A stretch of DNA of 64,000 nucleotides from Chimonanthus salicifolius (lineage: Eukaryota; Streptophyta; Magnoliopsida; Laurales; Calycanthaceae), in NCBI GenBank assembly GCA_013350335.1, contig CM023532.1, positions 91,143,383 to 91,207,382 of the forward strand, in the 5' to 3' direction. Of this stretch, positions 10,828-22,411 are shown piece after piece. The notes beneath the pieces are model-generated. The model searched no databases. It worked only from the letters and a program-made list of their open reading frames with translations, and had not been told where the DNA came from. A program made the position numbers and the translations under genes. Each line of letters opens with the position of its first letter. Position 1 is the stretch's first letter.

Positions 10828-13370
10828 AATACCCGCAAACTTAGATTTTATTAGTCGTCGAGCAAAACTAAAAAATTCTAAAGACACAGAGATCCTATTC
10901 TACACCAATTGAATAAAATGAAAATCCTAAACTAAACACTTTCACTGGTACTTTCGATTGCATTTAGCGTATGCAATAAGCCTTAAACCCCTAGCTCACC
11001 ACTATTGGACGAGTTATAGTCTCGTGAGAACTTTCAGTGATAATACCCACAAATATCAACATATTTAACAGGAACACAAGGATGAGAGGTCTAGACATCA
11101 CACAACTCTAAAATTCATTTTACAAGGCTTATACTTGGAGTATGGTGTGTCATTTAGCCAATATCAAGATAAACTTTTTTTTCCAAATAGACCCAAGTTT
11201 TGTTCACACCGTTGGAAAATGCGCTTTGACTGCAAACCTCACTGGATATATCTCTTGGAAAAATTAACACTCAGAGGTTTGGGTTCATTTTCTCTCAAGG
11301 TATACGTGAGCAGAATTTATTTGTTCAAAATCATAAGTATCTCAAATATGTATTAACAAAGACGGCTTAATTCAAAGAAAATGAGTGATCTCATGAATAT
11401 GTGCCACTTTCCTGGGAATGTTGAGTCAAATACCATCATTTATCTTCCTTTATTCTCTACTTGAAACACGCTATTTAGACCTAAGATCAATAGGACTTCC
11501 TATTAAGACGAAGCATGGCTTAGGATCGGGTAAAATCAAAGAAGGATAGACGGCTCTAAAGATAAATACTTTGAATTTGTTAGAGGTCTTCATTGTTTTG
11601 AATGGGATATTTTTCTTAAATTTTTCTTTTTGGCACTTTTCAAAGTATTTTCTTTTTCTTTTATTTTTCACATCCTTATTTTGGTAACTAGATGTTTCCT
11701 TTTTTGGATGCTATTTTCTTTTTCTTTTTTCTCTTTTCTTTCTTGTGCCCTTATTTTTAGAGTATCATCCCTTAATTTTTTTTCATCTCTAACCTTTTCT
11801 AAAAATAGGTTATGGATATTTTTCAATTGGCTCATACTCCTGGACTGGTGTTGGGTATGGTAGACATGGCTGGTCAAGAAAATAGGTTATTTTGAAGGCT
11901 CAACTGGGGAACTATCAAGATAAGATGACCAAGCATAGGTGGGCTTTTAGGCTCAAATGATCCAACAATGGCCTAAATCATGTCCTAAGTTTCAACAGGT
12001 GATTTCCTTGTTTCAAATAAATTCCAAAAAAAAATCAGGTATAGTGACTCAATTTTGATGGCGTTCTCAGTAATATGACCAAGATGAAGAATAATGAGAT
12101 CAACAACGACTTATTTGCGCTACTAAAGAAAATGGAATTGACTTATAACCCTCAGAAGAAAGAATGGCTCTAAAGCTCACTGGGCTAAGTCTTCACTGGT
12201 ATTCCTCTAGTGATCACTTTACTTGTGAATATTTTTCTTTTTCATACTAAACTTAATATGGTTGGGTACAATGGTTTCCAAATATAAATCCTATAAAAGT
12301 CTTTTCGGAAAAGTATGATATGAAGATCTCTATCTAAGTATTAATGCTAAAAATGTGACTTTTTTTACGTCAGATTGTTAAGACGCGGGTAATCCTTTTC
12401 AAACTAAAAATTGGCAGTGTTTAAGCTCCAGAAGTCTTAGTCCTCACTTACTCTTCTCTAAAATGATTCTGCCTATTTTTGTCTAAACAAGATTATGACT
12501 CGTTTAAAGTCGGATTGTCAGGACGTTTGTAAGCGCTTAATCAGAAATCTTTAATTCTCTATAGTTCAAGGCGTCTCAGTCTTTCTGGACTTACTCTACC
12601 CTTGCATAGATCTACATAGATCTATCGGTTTCCTACAAGTCTACTTATTGTTGTCTCACAGCGAACTACATAATCTGATCTTATTCCATTACAATTCCAA
12701 TGTCTGCATTTATGACAGATACCTAGCCTCTTAGCTTTCTTCTTTGCAGCCAGAGTGCTTCAACCACAGAGAGGTCTTGGTTGCTCCTCTTGGATTTCCA
12801 GCTTCCTCACCCTCATAGCTAAGGAAATGATTTTCCTACACAAGTCTGGGGGAACTTGTGTTCTAGACAGACACAATGCAAAAACAAAAACTTGACCGTC
12901 TACGTGCATGACTTTTATCCAGTTCTTTAACGTCTGTTGGTCATAAAGATAAAGATGGATGATGGATGCTGATTTTTTTTTTCTAAGGGGTCTCAGTTTT
13001 AAACTTACTCTCCCTTAAGATTTTTTTACGGAAAATGACACATGATGACCTTAGTACCCTTAGACTCGAATTGAACATTGTCCTCAATGTTCCCTAATCT
13101 ACACTGGCCAGGTGTAAACAAAGAAATATCTTACAAAACAAACAATCGGAATATGAGTCGTACTGTGGGATGAAATGACTGACTTCAAGGCTAGATTGAC
13201 TCAAAGAAAAACTAGACTCACGAAAAACTAGACATTGACGACTCTAATGAACTTAGACCAACTCAGACATAGGCAATTGGGCAGGTGGGTCTGGGTAAAG
13301 ATGAGTAGGTAAGGGTAAATGGGATTGTGTAAATGGGAGGATAATGGATGTGCAAATCAGTTTTGGTAAA
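10828..13370 (-). other. Tat/Athila 3' spacer between pol and LTR
   Basis: Non-coding on both strands. On the minus strand it lies between an integrase remnant (13380-13905) and an LTR start (10827). It contains GAGGACAATGTTCAATTC near 13070-13090, a block that follows pol in this lineage. A diverged direct repeat lies at 4746-6230. T-rich runs occur at 11620-11790. Open frames here are short and show no known domain. Confidence 0.65.
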
Positions 13371-13379
13371 TTGGACCAA

Positions 13380-13905
13380 TGAACAAGATTTCCTTTGTTC
13401 CTTCTGGAGTGTAGGGCTCTAAAGATGGTTTCAAATGATGACCAATTTTAGGATTCTTGATCTGGATGGCACTATGTCGGACCATTTAGACTTCAATTTT
13501 CCAAGAAAAAAATGTAACCTAGAGTTTTACAATAGGACCTTTTGACCAATAGTAAACACTTTCCGAAGAATGTGTTTGTCATGAAAGATTTTCATTCGGT
13601 CTTTTTACTTTCTAGCCGTATCATAAACTTCATTTTTTATTTCTTCCAACACAGCTAATTGAAGCTTTCTGAGTTGTCCAACCGTGTCTATAGCAAAATT
13701 GAATTGTCCAATTAGCTTTGTCTTCTATTTTGATTGGAAGATAACAAGCCTTTCCATACACTAAGCGATAGGGTGACATTCCTATGAGTGTCTTGAACGT
13801 AGTTCGATAAGCCCATAGTGCATCAGTGAGTCTGGAAGACCAGTCCTTCCGAGATGGATTGACTATCTTCTCAAGGATATGTTTGATTTCTCTGAAGAAG
13901 AAGAA
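13380..13905 (-). pseudogene. pol: Tat/Athila-type integrase C-terminal remnant
   Basis: The minus-strand translation contains [26 protein letters not shown] and [17 protein letters not shown]. These mark the end of the catalytic core of Ty3/gypsy integrases of the Tat/Athila group. Farther on, a shifted frame gives GQKVLLYNSR-like and GKLKSRW-like pieces of the C-terminal region. The catalytic D, D and zinc-binding parts are absent. On the right the match stops at the REI residues (about 13890-13905), where plus-strand SIRE sequence begins. The coding run is broken by stops and at least one frameshift. Confidence 0.85.
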
Positions 13906-14090
13906 GAAGAACATGCTCATCTTCCTAGTCGTGAGACTGCCAGTCGATAGTACTTTGAAGAAATAGTTGGTGCTCTTGAAGGCTGTTTGGATCACTTTCA
14001 AACCGAGATAAAGGAAACCATCAAGAATGCAGTGATGAGCATCATCTTGGCCATTACCTCATCCTGTAGATCCGATGATACAGTCCCCCA
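13890..14090 (+). pseudogene. short acidic ORF remnant upstream of a SIRE 3' end
   Basis: The plus frame reads a run of glutamates, then [12 protein letters not shown], a stop, and [12 protein letters not shown] with IKETIKNAV. It precedes SIRE non-coding sequence and may be the end of the extra reading frame that SIRE-type elements carry after pol. I do not recognise a domain. Confidence 0.3.
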
Positions 14091-14899
14091 TCATTGATCA
14101 CATCCTCCTCCTCCAATTGGTGTAGCATAGTTTCCTAGTAGTTGCGATTTTGTTTTTGAAAAACTACTCTTTTTGGAGTGTAAACTTAAGCACGCATGGT
14201 GCAAACCTCTCTTGTGCTTTGACTGGTATATTTCAATGTTTGGTTTACATATGCTTTTCCATGGTTTGGATTATGCATTGATGCATATTTATCTTATCTC
14301 GCTTTTGTGTTTCTCATATCTATTTGAATGGATTGTTATAATATGACTACATGAGTGGCTGGCATCATTAGGAGATGAGGTATATTAGCACTAGGATCCT
14401 TACTCAAGGATGCCTCATGAAGTTTGGGGAAACACAACTTTGTGTTTATGAACCTTTGTCAATTAATGACAAAATGGGGGAGAAATGTAAGAGAAGCTAG
14501 AAATATTAGAAGCTTGAAAGAAATCTTGGAGGAAAATATAAGCATGTGTTATGGGGAGAGCAAATTGTGAAATTTTGAGAATAATTTCTCAAAGAATTAT
14601 TCCATGTAGTATGGGGGAGTAACTTTTATGATATTACTCATTTTTGGACTAACATACTAATGTGTCAACTCTTGCCACTACATAGCTTGCTTTAGATGTG
14701 TGTTAACAGGTAAACCTTGAAAATGAAGCAAGCTAAGAAAGAAATTGAAGCAAGTCCGAATCTCCTGTGTCATTTGAATTTGTAATGTAGTTTGACGTAT
14801 CATGTATAGTCAAATGATTTGTAATAAGGGATGGTTTTATGTTTTGAATTGTAATTCATAGCTTCTAGGTTTTGTCATGAAATTGACAAAGGGGGAGAT
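14091..14899 (+). other. SIRE 3' non-coding region with two purine tracts
   Basis: It carries hairpin plus G-tract at 14455-14481 (TTTGTCAATTAATGACAAAA then TGGGGGAG) and at 14871-14899 (TTTGTCATGAAATTGACAAA then GGGGGAG). The second sits at the LTR edge and is the polypurine tract. Nothing else is recognised. Confidence 0.7.
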
Positions 14900-15373
14900 T
14901 ATTAGTGCCCCGACTTGCTGAGTCCCTTATTTGTCAATTCCATGACTCAAGAAAAATATTGTCTAGAAGAATTGAAGTCTCAAGTGATCCTAAGATTTGA
15001 ATATCAAGCTCAAAGTTTCCAACTTCATCATGTATGGCAATCACTCAAGGTATATTGGCCATAGATAACCTTAGGATGGAAACCACACCCCTAGGTGGAC
15101 TTTGTCTAAGCTTAGAAAACATCACGGTAAAAACATAATGAAGCCTAGGTGCACCTATGACAATCACAGAACCAGATGAACGGAAAATTGGAAAATCTGA
15201 TATACTGTCAGGTTGATACATCGAGTCCACCGACCCATCTGTGAGACAGGACAGACCCATCGAGGTCTTCGATACATCGACCTGAATGACGAAGGTTCTG
15301 GTTGGAAAATACTGTCTAACTAGGTTGCTCTCAGATCGATAGTATTGTGCACACCGACCCATCGATGAGGGCA
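14900..15373 (+). mobile_element. SIRE LTR, truncated after about 470 bases
   Basis: It begins TTAGTGCCCCGACTTGCTGAG and shares TTGTCAATTCCATGACTC with the LTR at 2977. It carries GACCCATCG-type motifs at 15190-15370. It is cut where a gypsy LTR terminus (TGTAAGGTCC) begins at 15374. Confidence 0.7.
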
Positions 15374-17989
15374 TGTAAGGTCCTACCCGATTAACCTCAT
15401 CAAACGGCTCCTCACATTAATAAACGACCGGACGTCCGACATGGCTGTTTTTTTTCCATTTATCATCAATATGATAACATTTGCATGGTTCACAAATAGT
15501 TTCAGAGTTGCAGAATAATTTCAATTTAGCCATGATCGAACAACACAACATCCCATATTAAAATTTGCCCATTTATAGGTATGAATTATCAAGCCAAACC
15601 ACAAACATAAATAACTAATGAGAATTATAACTAAATCTCATTGTCTAACATCCACCGCAAATAAATAATAGTAATAATCCAATTCTCTAACCAACTAAAA
15701 TTATTACAACTCTCAGTGACACTTAATGTGCCTCAGACACTTAATGTGCCTCAAAACAAAGCAAACAACTTAACTGTTAAATTTTGTTCTAAAATAAATA
15801 AGTTAAGACTGGCATCTAACAGCTCCAAGATCTAGTCCTGTTTCTGCGCCGCTATCTGATCTAACTCTGAAGAAACTCCTGAAACGTAAGGGTATGAGCT
15901 CCGTCAAAGAGACAAATACAAGCATGCAATACAATTGTACAAGAATTCCATATAGATAAAGGTAATGAAAGAAATGCCAAGTTGATACATGAATCCCAAT
16001 CCCAGCCATCATCCAAACTCCTACGTGTACAAAAACATGGTCCGTAGACCTCGCTCATCAGTCACAAGGTAAGCTTCCGCTACAGTGTACCACCCAATAT
16101 CGGCTTGTCAAACGACATGACTACCTCTTAGTCACTAGCATAGGCATGACCCATAACGCAACTCTCATCGGCCTACAACTTAAGTTGATGGTCATATAGG
16201 CTCATCTCCTTTGGTCATCAACGAAACATCCAAGGACATGACCAAACTGATCCCCATCAGTCCAAGGAACAATCTGACCCAACTAGTTCTCTGTTGGTCT
16301 CTGACTCAAAGTTCACCAACACAAAATAATTCAAAGACATGACCAAACCAGTCCCCAGCAGTCCAAGGAACAATCTGACCCAAATGGTCCACTATTGGGC
16401 TCTGAGTCAAAAGTCACTCTAGCACCCACCCAAAATGTGGATACTCATGATTGATAACAATAACAATCCATGCATGAATGCCATGACCAATAAATATGGA
16501 GATTTAACAACATAAACATATGCCATAACGAACTAAAAAATCTCAATAATTTAGCAATTCTAAATTATAATCCCAAACACATATAATTCCATAAGAACAT
16601 ATGTAGTAATCAAGGTTCAACAAGATATGGCATAACATGGTCCAACAATGAACACCAAATTTCCAAACATAACATAAAACCATTCCAAATCAGCTTTTGA
16701 ATGCATACCATGTGTTTTCCAACAAGGTAAAGAGTACGAACACTAGTCCAATCTAACTGAGTCACTCACTGGCTTAAGCACTTAGCCAAAAAAAAAATAT
16801 ATATATATTCCCCTATACGTTCTATGAGATGCACCGGACTTTACCCGTTAAATCAAATAAATCTCAATCCTTTTGTTCCAAACTCATTATTTATGCATTC
16901 CAACACACAAATCATAATCTCATAGGAATTCAGCAATAAAAATACACATGAAAGTATTTGAATCCCTCACCTCAAGTTGCAAAGTAAAATTACACCAAAA
17001 ATCCAAGCTTTAAGTTAGGAAGCTTTCAATTCAAATCTCTGCAATTATTTAAAAATTCCAAAACCACTCAGGAATTCATTCCCCATTATTTTATATTAAA
17101 TATTCCATCTCTTAAGATCATAGGACATTTTGTCCAGCAAATACAAATTCAGAAATCCAAGTTTTACGTACTTTTCTAGAAAAATCCCTATAGAGAATAA
17201 TTCGATCATCTTACAGAATTTTCTGGAAACAATACGTTTACCAATTAATTGTCATCTTTCACCAATAGATAGGTCTCTAAATTACGATCACAAGGATATC
17301 TTGTACGTCCCAAGGAGATACTCTGGCCCGAGTTATGATCGTTTTACCCGAATAGTCCCGTAATCAAATAAATTGTAGTCTGTCTAAGGGACCTGTGTTG
17401 TAAACCAATTTTCACCCAACTTTCACCGTTTCAATACATGGAGATTGAGTTATGATTTTATGAAATCGGGTCTCCAAAACTGCCATCAAACTAAAAATCC
17501 AAATTATGCACAATTTACAGCAATTAATTGGGGTACTTAAACTCATTAAGATTTCACCAAATTTTTTTTGGGATTTATTTTTTTATATACTACTCCCATG
17601 AAACATTTCAAAGAAATATGATAACCAATAAAATAAATAAAAATCAAACACTAAATTAGGGTTAAACTACCTAGGAATTGCAATCTGAAATTTTGTCCGA
17701 TATTGGGATTCTTTCTGAGGCATATCTGCAAATTACTTTTGCTATAAACTCCTATAGTGGTTATATCTAGAGGTCTGGCTTCCATGTAACTTAGTTTCAT
17801 CGAAAAATTCAATCGGATACCCGAGTTGTGGATTTTTTAGCATAAGGTACGAAGATTAGAACCGCAGAGCGCTTCACCCGAATTTCCTTTCAATTTCAAA
17901 CGAATTCTTGGAATTTTGATTTCTAATTGGTTTCAATTCCTAAATTAGGCCTTCTATTTCCTTTTCTTTCCCTTTCTCTCATCTCCATG
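15374..17989 (-). mobile_element. gypsy-type LTR fragment, minus strand, one end missing
   Basis: The plus strand starts TGTAAGGTCCTACCC, the mirror of an LTR 3' end (GGACCTTACA). The body has no coding sequence. It has the general look of a plant gypsy LTR read on the minus strand: AT-rich, with a degenerate repeat of GACATGACCAAAC...GTCCAAGGAACAATCTGACC at 16230-16400. It ends abruptly where a Tat/Athila LTR starts at 17990. It lacks the GGTTCGGCC palindromes of the other gypsy LTRs, so it belongs to a different family. Confidence 0.45.
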
Positions 17990-18304
17990 TGTTAAGCATT
18001 GAAATATTACATTTTTACCCCTGATTATCGGGCCAATTAATCCTCAATTTTGTATATAATAGTGCATTTAATGTAGTTTGTTAGTTTTGTAGTAAAAAAA
18101 TGGAAAGTTCATGAAAATCAAGCTAAAACAACAAAAGATTACAAATTTAGAGCTTTACAGAGAAGAACTAGAATTATTATAATTATTTTATGTCACTTTT
18201 TAGGATTTTCATGTAAAATAATTAATCTGGATCCAGTTATGAGAGTTTATGATTAATTAATAATTTTTAGATTTAAAGTGGCTTAATAATTATTTAATTT
18301 TAGA
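17990..18304 (+). mobile_element. Tat/Athila LTR, left part (split by family A)
   Basis: It starts TGTTAAGCATTGAAATATTA and is the inverted match of 10510-10827. It is interrupted at 18310 by the family A element and resumes at 39785. Confidence 0.75.
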
Positions 18305-18309
18305 GGTCA
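18305..18309 (+). repeat. target-site duplication GGTCA, left copy
   Basis: GGTCA directly precedes the LTR start TGTAACACCC. The same five bases follow the 3' LTR at 39780-39784. Confidence 0.95.
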
Positions 18310-19036
18310 TGTAACACCCCAATTTCTCAATGTGATGGATAATAACGAAAATGCCCCTGCATTGGTAAATTTATTAATTATGATGTTAAATGAGAAAATA
18401 GTGGGGCCCATTGCTCAAATTAAGACCCTATGAGCACATTATAAATGTCAAATTTGGTTGGATGGGTAATGTACATCAATTGGGTCGAAAATGGCTAAAT
18501 GGGTTAAAGGGCTCAATTGGGACCCAATGGGTCATAATGGATTATTTAACCATTGGGTGAGCTCAATTTAAATAGGGTTAAGCTGATTTGATTGGAAATC
18601 AAGTGGAGGAAAAATGGGTAGGCTTGATGCACAAGTGAAAACCATTTAAAAATGGCAAAATCAGCCCATTATTGGGTCAAGTTGTCAAAACGGGTCAAGG
18701 GACTAGTTGGGGACCCAATGGGTCGGGTTGACCAGGTTGACCACGGATGACCACGGATGACCGTGTGGGCCCTCAATTGAACTCAAGTGTGAGTTAGTTC
18801 AGCTCGAGTTGGACTGATTTGGAGTGAGTTTAAATTAAGAAAAGAGTTGACTCAAATTTGGTGCATTAAATGTATTGAGTTGGATGAGTTGAGTTGGAAT
18901 AAAAAGATCATGAGTCAAGTGAGTCAAGAGGAAGTGGAAAGGTGTTCTAATCTCACACAACTCTTAATTAAATCAATCCCAGCCGTTGGATGAAGGGGTG
19001 CCTTGGCCAAAGCCAAGGGACACCAAGCTTGGGCAG

Positions 19037-19061
19037 CATGCATCTCATTTCATGAGATGCA
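19037..19061 (+). repeat. ATGCATCTCA inverted repeat in family A LTR
   Basis: Ten-base arms ATGCATCTCA and TGAGATGCAT surround five bases. It is present in the 3' LTR (36896-36920) with arms intact and a changed loop. A second inverted repeat, CCTTGGC...GCCAAGG, lies just upstream. Confidence 0.8.
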
Positions 19062-19390
19062 TGGGCTGAAATGAATGGATGCAACGTTTGGTACCAAGGG
19101 GTGCCTTGGATGGCACCCAATGACCCATCGTTTTTGCTAAGAAGTTATGAGGGAAATGAATGGATTTTGTGGCTGAATTACAAAAGAGATAGACCACCTC
19201 ATTTGGCCGATTTTCACATAGAAAATCTTGAGAATCCCCATCTCTCTCTCTCCCTCTCTCCAAACTCTTTCTCTTGGCTGGACCAGCAGTGGTGTTTGAA
19301 CCAATTGATCAAGCATAAACCAGCAAAGGAAGGGATGTTAAGAAAGATAGGAAGTAAAGAGCAAAGGCAAGAAGAAGATCTTGGAATTTG

Positions 19391-19399
19391 GTAAGTATT
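19391..19399 (+). promoter_or_regulatory. splice-donor-like site at end of LTR leader
   Basis: GAATTTG|GTAAGTATT closely matches the plant 5' splice consensus. It follows a purine-rich leader (AAGAAAGATAGGAAGTAAAG, then GAAGAAG). The 3' LTR has the same site at 37222. Family B (23444, GGTAAGATT) and family D (41973, GGTAAGTAG) have comparable sites at the same LTR position. Confidence 0.5.
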
Positions 19400-19520
19400 C
19401 CCACGGGTATTTTGTTTATTAAGATGGAACAAACGGAACATGTCTTGGACCATGGGTATGGCCGAATGCATCAAGGTTTAAACCTTGGGTAATGGAGGTT
19501 TAAAAATTATAAAAAGGAAT

Positions 19521-20733
19521 CATTGGGTTCGGCCACCTTGAAGGGCCGAACCCCATGGAAATAATTGGTTGGTTTTGATGGTCTTTGAAACATAGAAACC
19601 ATACAATTGTGGGACTGTTTTGGATGTTTCTATTAGACTTAAAATGCATGTTTTAAAAAGGTTTAAAACATGGATTTGGATGTCATGAATGGCTGAATGT
19701 ATCATGGGTCTAAACCTTGGTTGTAAATTGATAAAATGGATCATTGGGTTCGGCCACCTTGGATGGCCGAACCCCATGAATTGATGTTGATATTTTGATG
19801 GTTTTTGGAAGGTTAAAAACCATGCAAAACCATACTGGGGGTGGATGTATTTACATGTTTTAATTAGGTCATGTTATGATGAATTTATCAATGATCTAAA
19901 GTAAGATGATGAGGTTGAAAAGGATGGAAATTTAGAGCATGGAGTTCGGCTACTTGGGATGGCCGAACCCCATGGAAATCATTGGTGAATGATATGGTTT
20001 TTGGGGATAAAAACCATACCAAGTGTATTGATGTTTAAAAGGATTGTAAAATGGAATTAAATAACTATATGGGATCTTCAATGGATGGTTAAACCTTACT
20101 GTTTTCATGGTTGAAAAACAGTGGATAAATTATGTAAGATCGTTGGAAAAATTGCATCCAAAGAACCATAAGGTTCGGCCATGTGAATGGCCGAACCCCA
20201 TCGGTTGCTGTATGGGTTGTTTCATGCGAATTACTTGGAGTTATGGTTACTGATTTGGCTCAGCCTATGGATGGCTGAACCATGTAATTACCTTGGTAAA
20301 AGGGTGTAGAACCTAAGTTAAGAACATAGGAGGGAATCATTGGGTTCTGCCATATCTATGGCCGAACCTAATGGACCATTTTATATGGACTGATTTGGTT
20401 GAATCAAAGGGGTTTCAAGTTTGAATATTATGGAACAATATGAGGTATTTAAAAGGGTTCTAAGTGAACAATTGGACAACATATGGGTTGGCATTTCATG
20501 GCCAAACCCTAGGGTTTCTATGGCTAAGATATGATGGAAAGGTTTAAATGGAAAAGCCATAGGGTTCGGCCATATGTATGGCCGAACCCCATGATCATGT
20601 TTATGGGTTTTATGATTATATTTCATGGAAATAGTTAGTGATTCTAAAGTGTAAGCATGATACAATTATGAATGGATAAAGAGATCAAATTAAAGTGGGT
20701 GAGGTTCGGCCATGGGTATCGCCGAACCCCACA
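19521..20733 (+). repeat. palindrome array in family A 5' LTR
   Basis: About nine inverted repeats with arms around GGTTCGGCCA / TGGCCGAACC lie near 19521, 19744, 19939, 20171, 20261, 20343, 20485, 20565 and 20703. Loops differ (CCTTGGA, CTTGGGA, TGTGAA and so on). The copy near 20261 has GCTCAGCC with GGCTGAACC, changed on both arms relative to the consensus. Confidence 0.9.
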
Positions 20734-21020
20734 AGATGTTTTTGGGTCTTAGATGTGAATGAATATTTAAATGATAGTATGATTTACTTATTGTTATATG
20801 GACAAGGCAACGGAAGTTGAACGACGTGCGAGTCGTGACCGGGTAAAGCCTAAGAAAGAACGGACGCTGAAGTGAATCTTCAGTAGGTTTCCTACCTACT
20901 TGTAATCACAGTTTTATCTTGGTTTTTATGAGACTCATGTTTTATTTTATTGGTTTTGAATGATGGATATTATTTACATGTTTTATATATACATTGGCAT
21001 CTCATGCATGGACATGGGAT

Positions 21021-21312
21021 GATGATTATAAACACCGGAGCCCACACTCCGTCGGAATTCCCGTGATGCAACTGTGGGGCCTCCTTAGGCGATGAAAGTC
21101 CCTCCAGGAGAATTACCTGATGATTATAAACACCGGAGCCCACACTCCGTCGGAATGGCCGAGATGCAACTGTGGGGCCTCCTTAGGCGGTAAAAGTCCA
21201 GCCAGGAGAATTACCTGATGATTATAAACACCGGAGCCCACACTCCGTCGGAATGCCCGTGATGCAACTGTGGGGCCTCCTTAGGCGGTGAAAGTCCTGC
21301 CAGGAGAATTAA
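21021..21312 (+). repeat. 98-bp tandem repeat, three units, family A 5' LTR
   Basis: Units start at 21021, 21120 and 21217 with GATGATTATAAACACCGGAG. Each contains CCACACTCCGTCGGAAT and CCTCCTTAGGCG...GAAAGTCC. Each unit can fold through CCGGAG...CTCCGTCGG. Confidence 0.95.
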
Positions 21313-21969
21313 TATGTTGATATAAGACACGTCAAGTGATGGCTATATGTATGTGTGATGGGATGGGGCTCATTACATTTGCATACATACATAGCATGGT
21401 TTTATATGTTTTTGATAATCAAACATTTGATATATGCATGATTTATAAGCTAACCATGTGGTAGCCCTGATCGGGAACCTACTGGACGCGTTGATCTAAC
21501 GCCCTAATTCTATCCTTAGAGGATAATGCAAGAACAAGGAAGGGGAAAGAGAAGGTCGATGACCAGAAGGGGAGCCAAGCCTAAGCGCTTGATCGTTAAT
21601 TGGGATTTCTTTATTACTGTCTTTCTAGTTATATTTTGTGGACATGTAATAAGTTGATACCTTGCTATGGTTTGTTTAGGATATTAACGATGGATGGTTG
21701 GTTTATGTTATTTATTAATTGAGACTGGTACTTGCTATCTATTCAACCTAATTCCACTGTTAGTTTAGTTTATTCCGCAAGTCATTGTTTAGTTCCATGT
21801 GTGTATTATCTATCATGGTTTAGTCCATGTACACATGGGTGGCCAGTTAATGGTCAGACTTTGGGTAGTCCGGACTTAGCTCACGTCGTGACGTCTCTCT
21901 GCCCTTGTCCGATTTATTAAAAAAAAAAAATAGACTCTGAAAATCTCGAAAAGGGCGGGGAGTTACAGT

Positions 21970-21981
21970 TGGTATCAGAGC
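21970..21981 (+). promoter_or_regulatory. primer-binding site, initiator Met-tRNA type
   Basis: TGGTATCAGAGC is the standard plant match to the 3' end of initiator methionine tRNA. It starts two bases after the 5' LTR. Confidence 0.95.
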
Positions 21982-21989
21982 GAAACGGG

Positions 21990-22150
21990 AAGTTGAATCA
22001 TCTAAGTAAGATTAAGACGGTTTCATGTCTCACTGACATATAAGAATCCCAACTGAACGACTCTTCGGAGACCGCTGACTGGGGGCCAGATTAATTTACT
22101 TCGAGTGACTCAGACTGAACAATCAATCTGAGAACGACAATGAAAGATAG
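21990..22150 (+). promoter_or_regulatory. conserved leader after primer-binding site
   Basis: The stretch is shared with 26795-26940 (family B) and, inverted, 62637-62780. Conserved parts are AGTAAGATTAAGACGG, CATGTCTCACTGACA, AAGAATCCCAACTGA, GACTCTTCGGAG, CGGATTAAT-like and a stem-loop at 22109-22132. A conserved untranslated leader suits RNA packaging or dimerisation, which is inferred. Confidence 0.6.
22109..22132 (+). ncRNA. leader stem-loop, CTCAGACTGA / TCAATCTGAG
   Basis: The arms pair over ten positions with one G-U pair around a four-base loop (ACAA). Counterparts lie at 26909-26933 (loop AACAT) and, on the minus strand, 62633-62656, where one arm change keeps a G-U pair. Confidence 0.5.
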
Positions 22151-22411
22151 CATGTAAAGTACAGTCAACATAATTGGTTACATCAAACATAGCAAAGTAA
22201 GATGCACTCCCTGATATCCCCACACTGAGAAACAAACAACAGGAATTTGGAGACTTCCCCAGGAACAAAAGAAAACAAAGTGTGAAGATTTGGCAATCTC
22301 CCCAAACAAAGCACATGTGATTATACATGAAAAATCCCCCCAAAATCAAGACTGGTTCTTTATTGGAACGGTTGTTATTGATTTATATGTTTTATATGTT
22401 GTGACACAGAT

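Larger units (their letters stand above)
18310..21967 (+). mobile_element. family A 5' LTR
   Basis: 3658 bases, from TGTAACACCCCAATTTCTC to GGGGAGTTACA. In order: GACCCAATGGGTC/GGGTCAA-rich upstream part, palindrome around 19037-19061, purine-rich leader, GTAAGTATT donor-like site at 19391, palindrome array 19521-20733, CpG-rich block 20805-20870, three 98-base repeats 21021-21312, CTACTGGACGCGTTG block about 21478, and a poly-A plus TAGACTCTGA tail. Confidence 0.95.

Noticed and set aside
11630..11877. Frames rich in Phe on plus and Lys on minus
   Set aside because: T-rich low-complexity stretch in the Tat/Athila spacer.
19045..19474. Frames of 72-107 residues on both strands, repeated at 36903-37305
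   Set aside because: Repeated only because they lie in both LTRs; no domain and no consistent frame between copies.
21970..21981. Possible tRNA gene fragment
   Set aside because: Only 12 bases match the tRNA end, exactly at the primer-binding position after an LTR.
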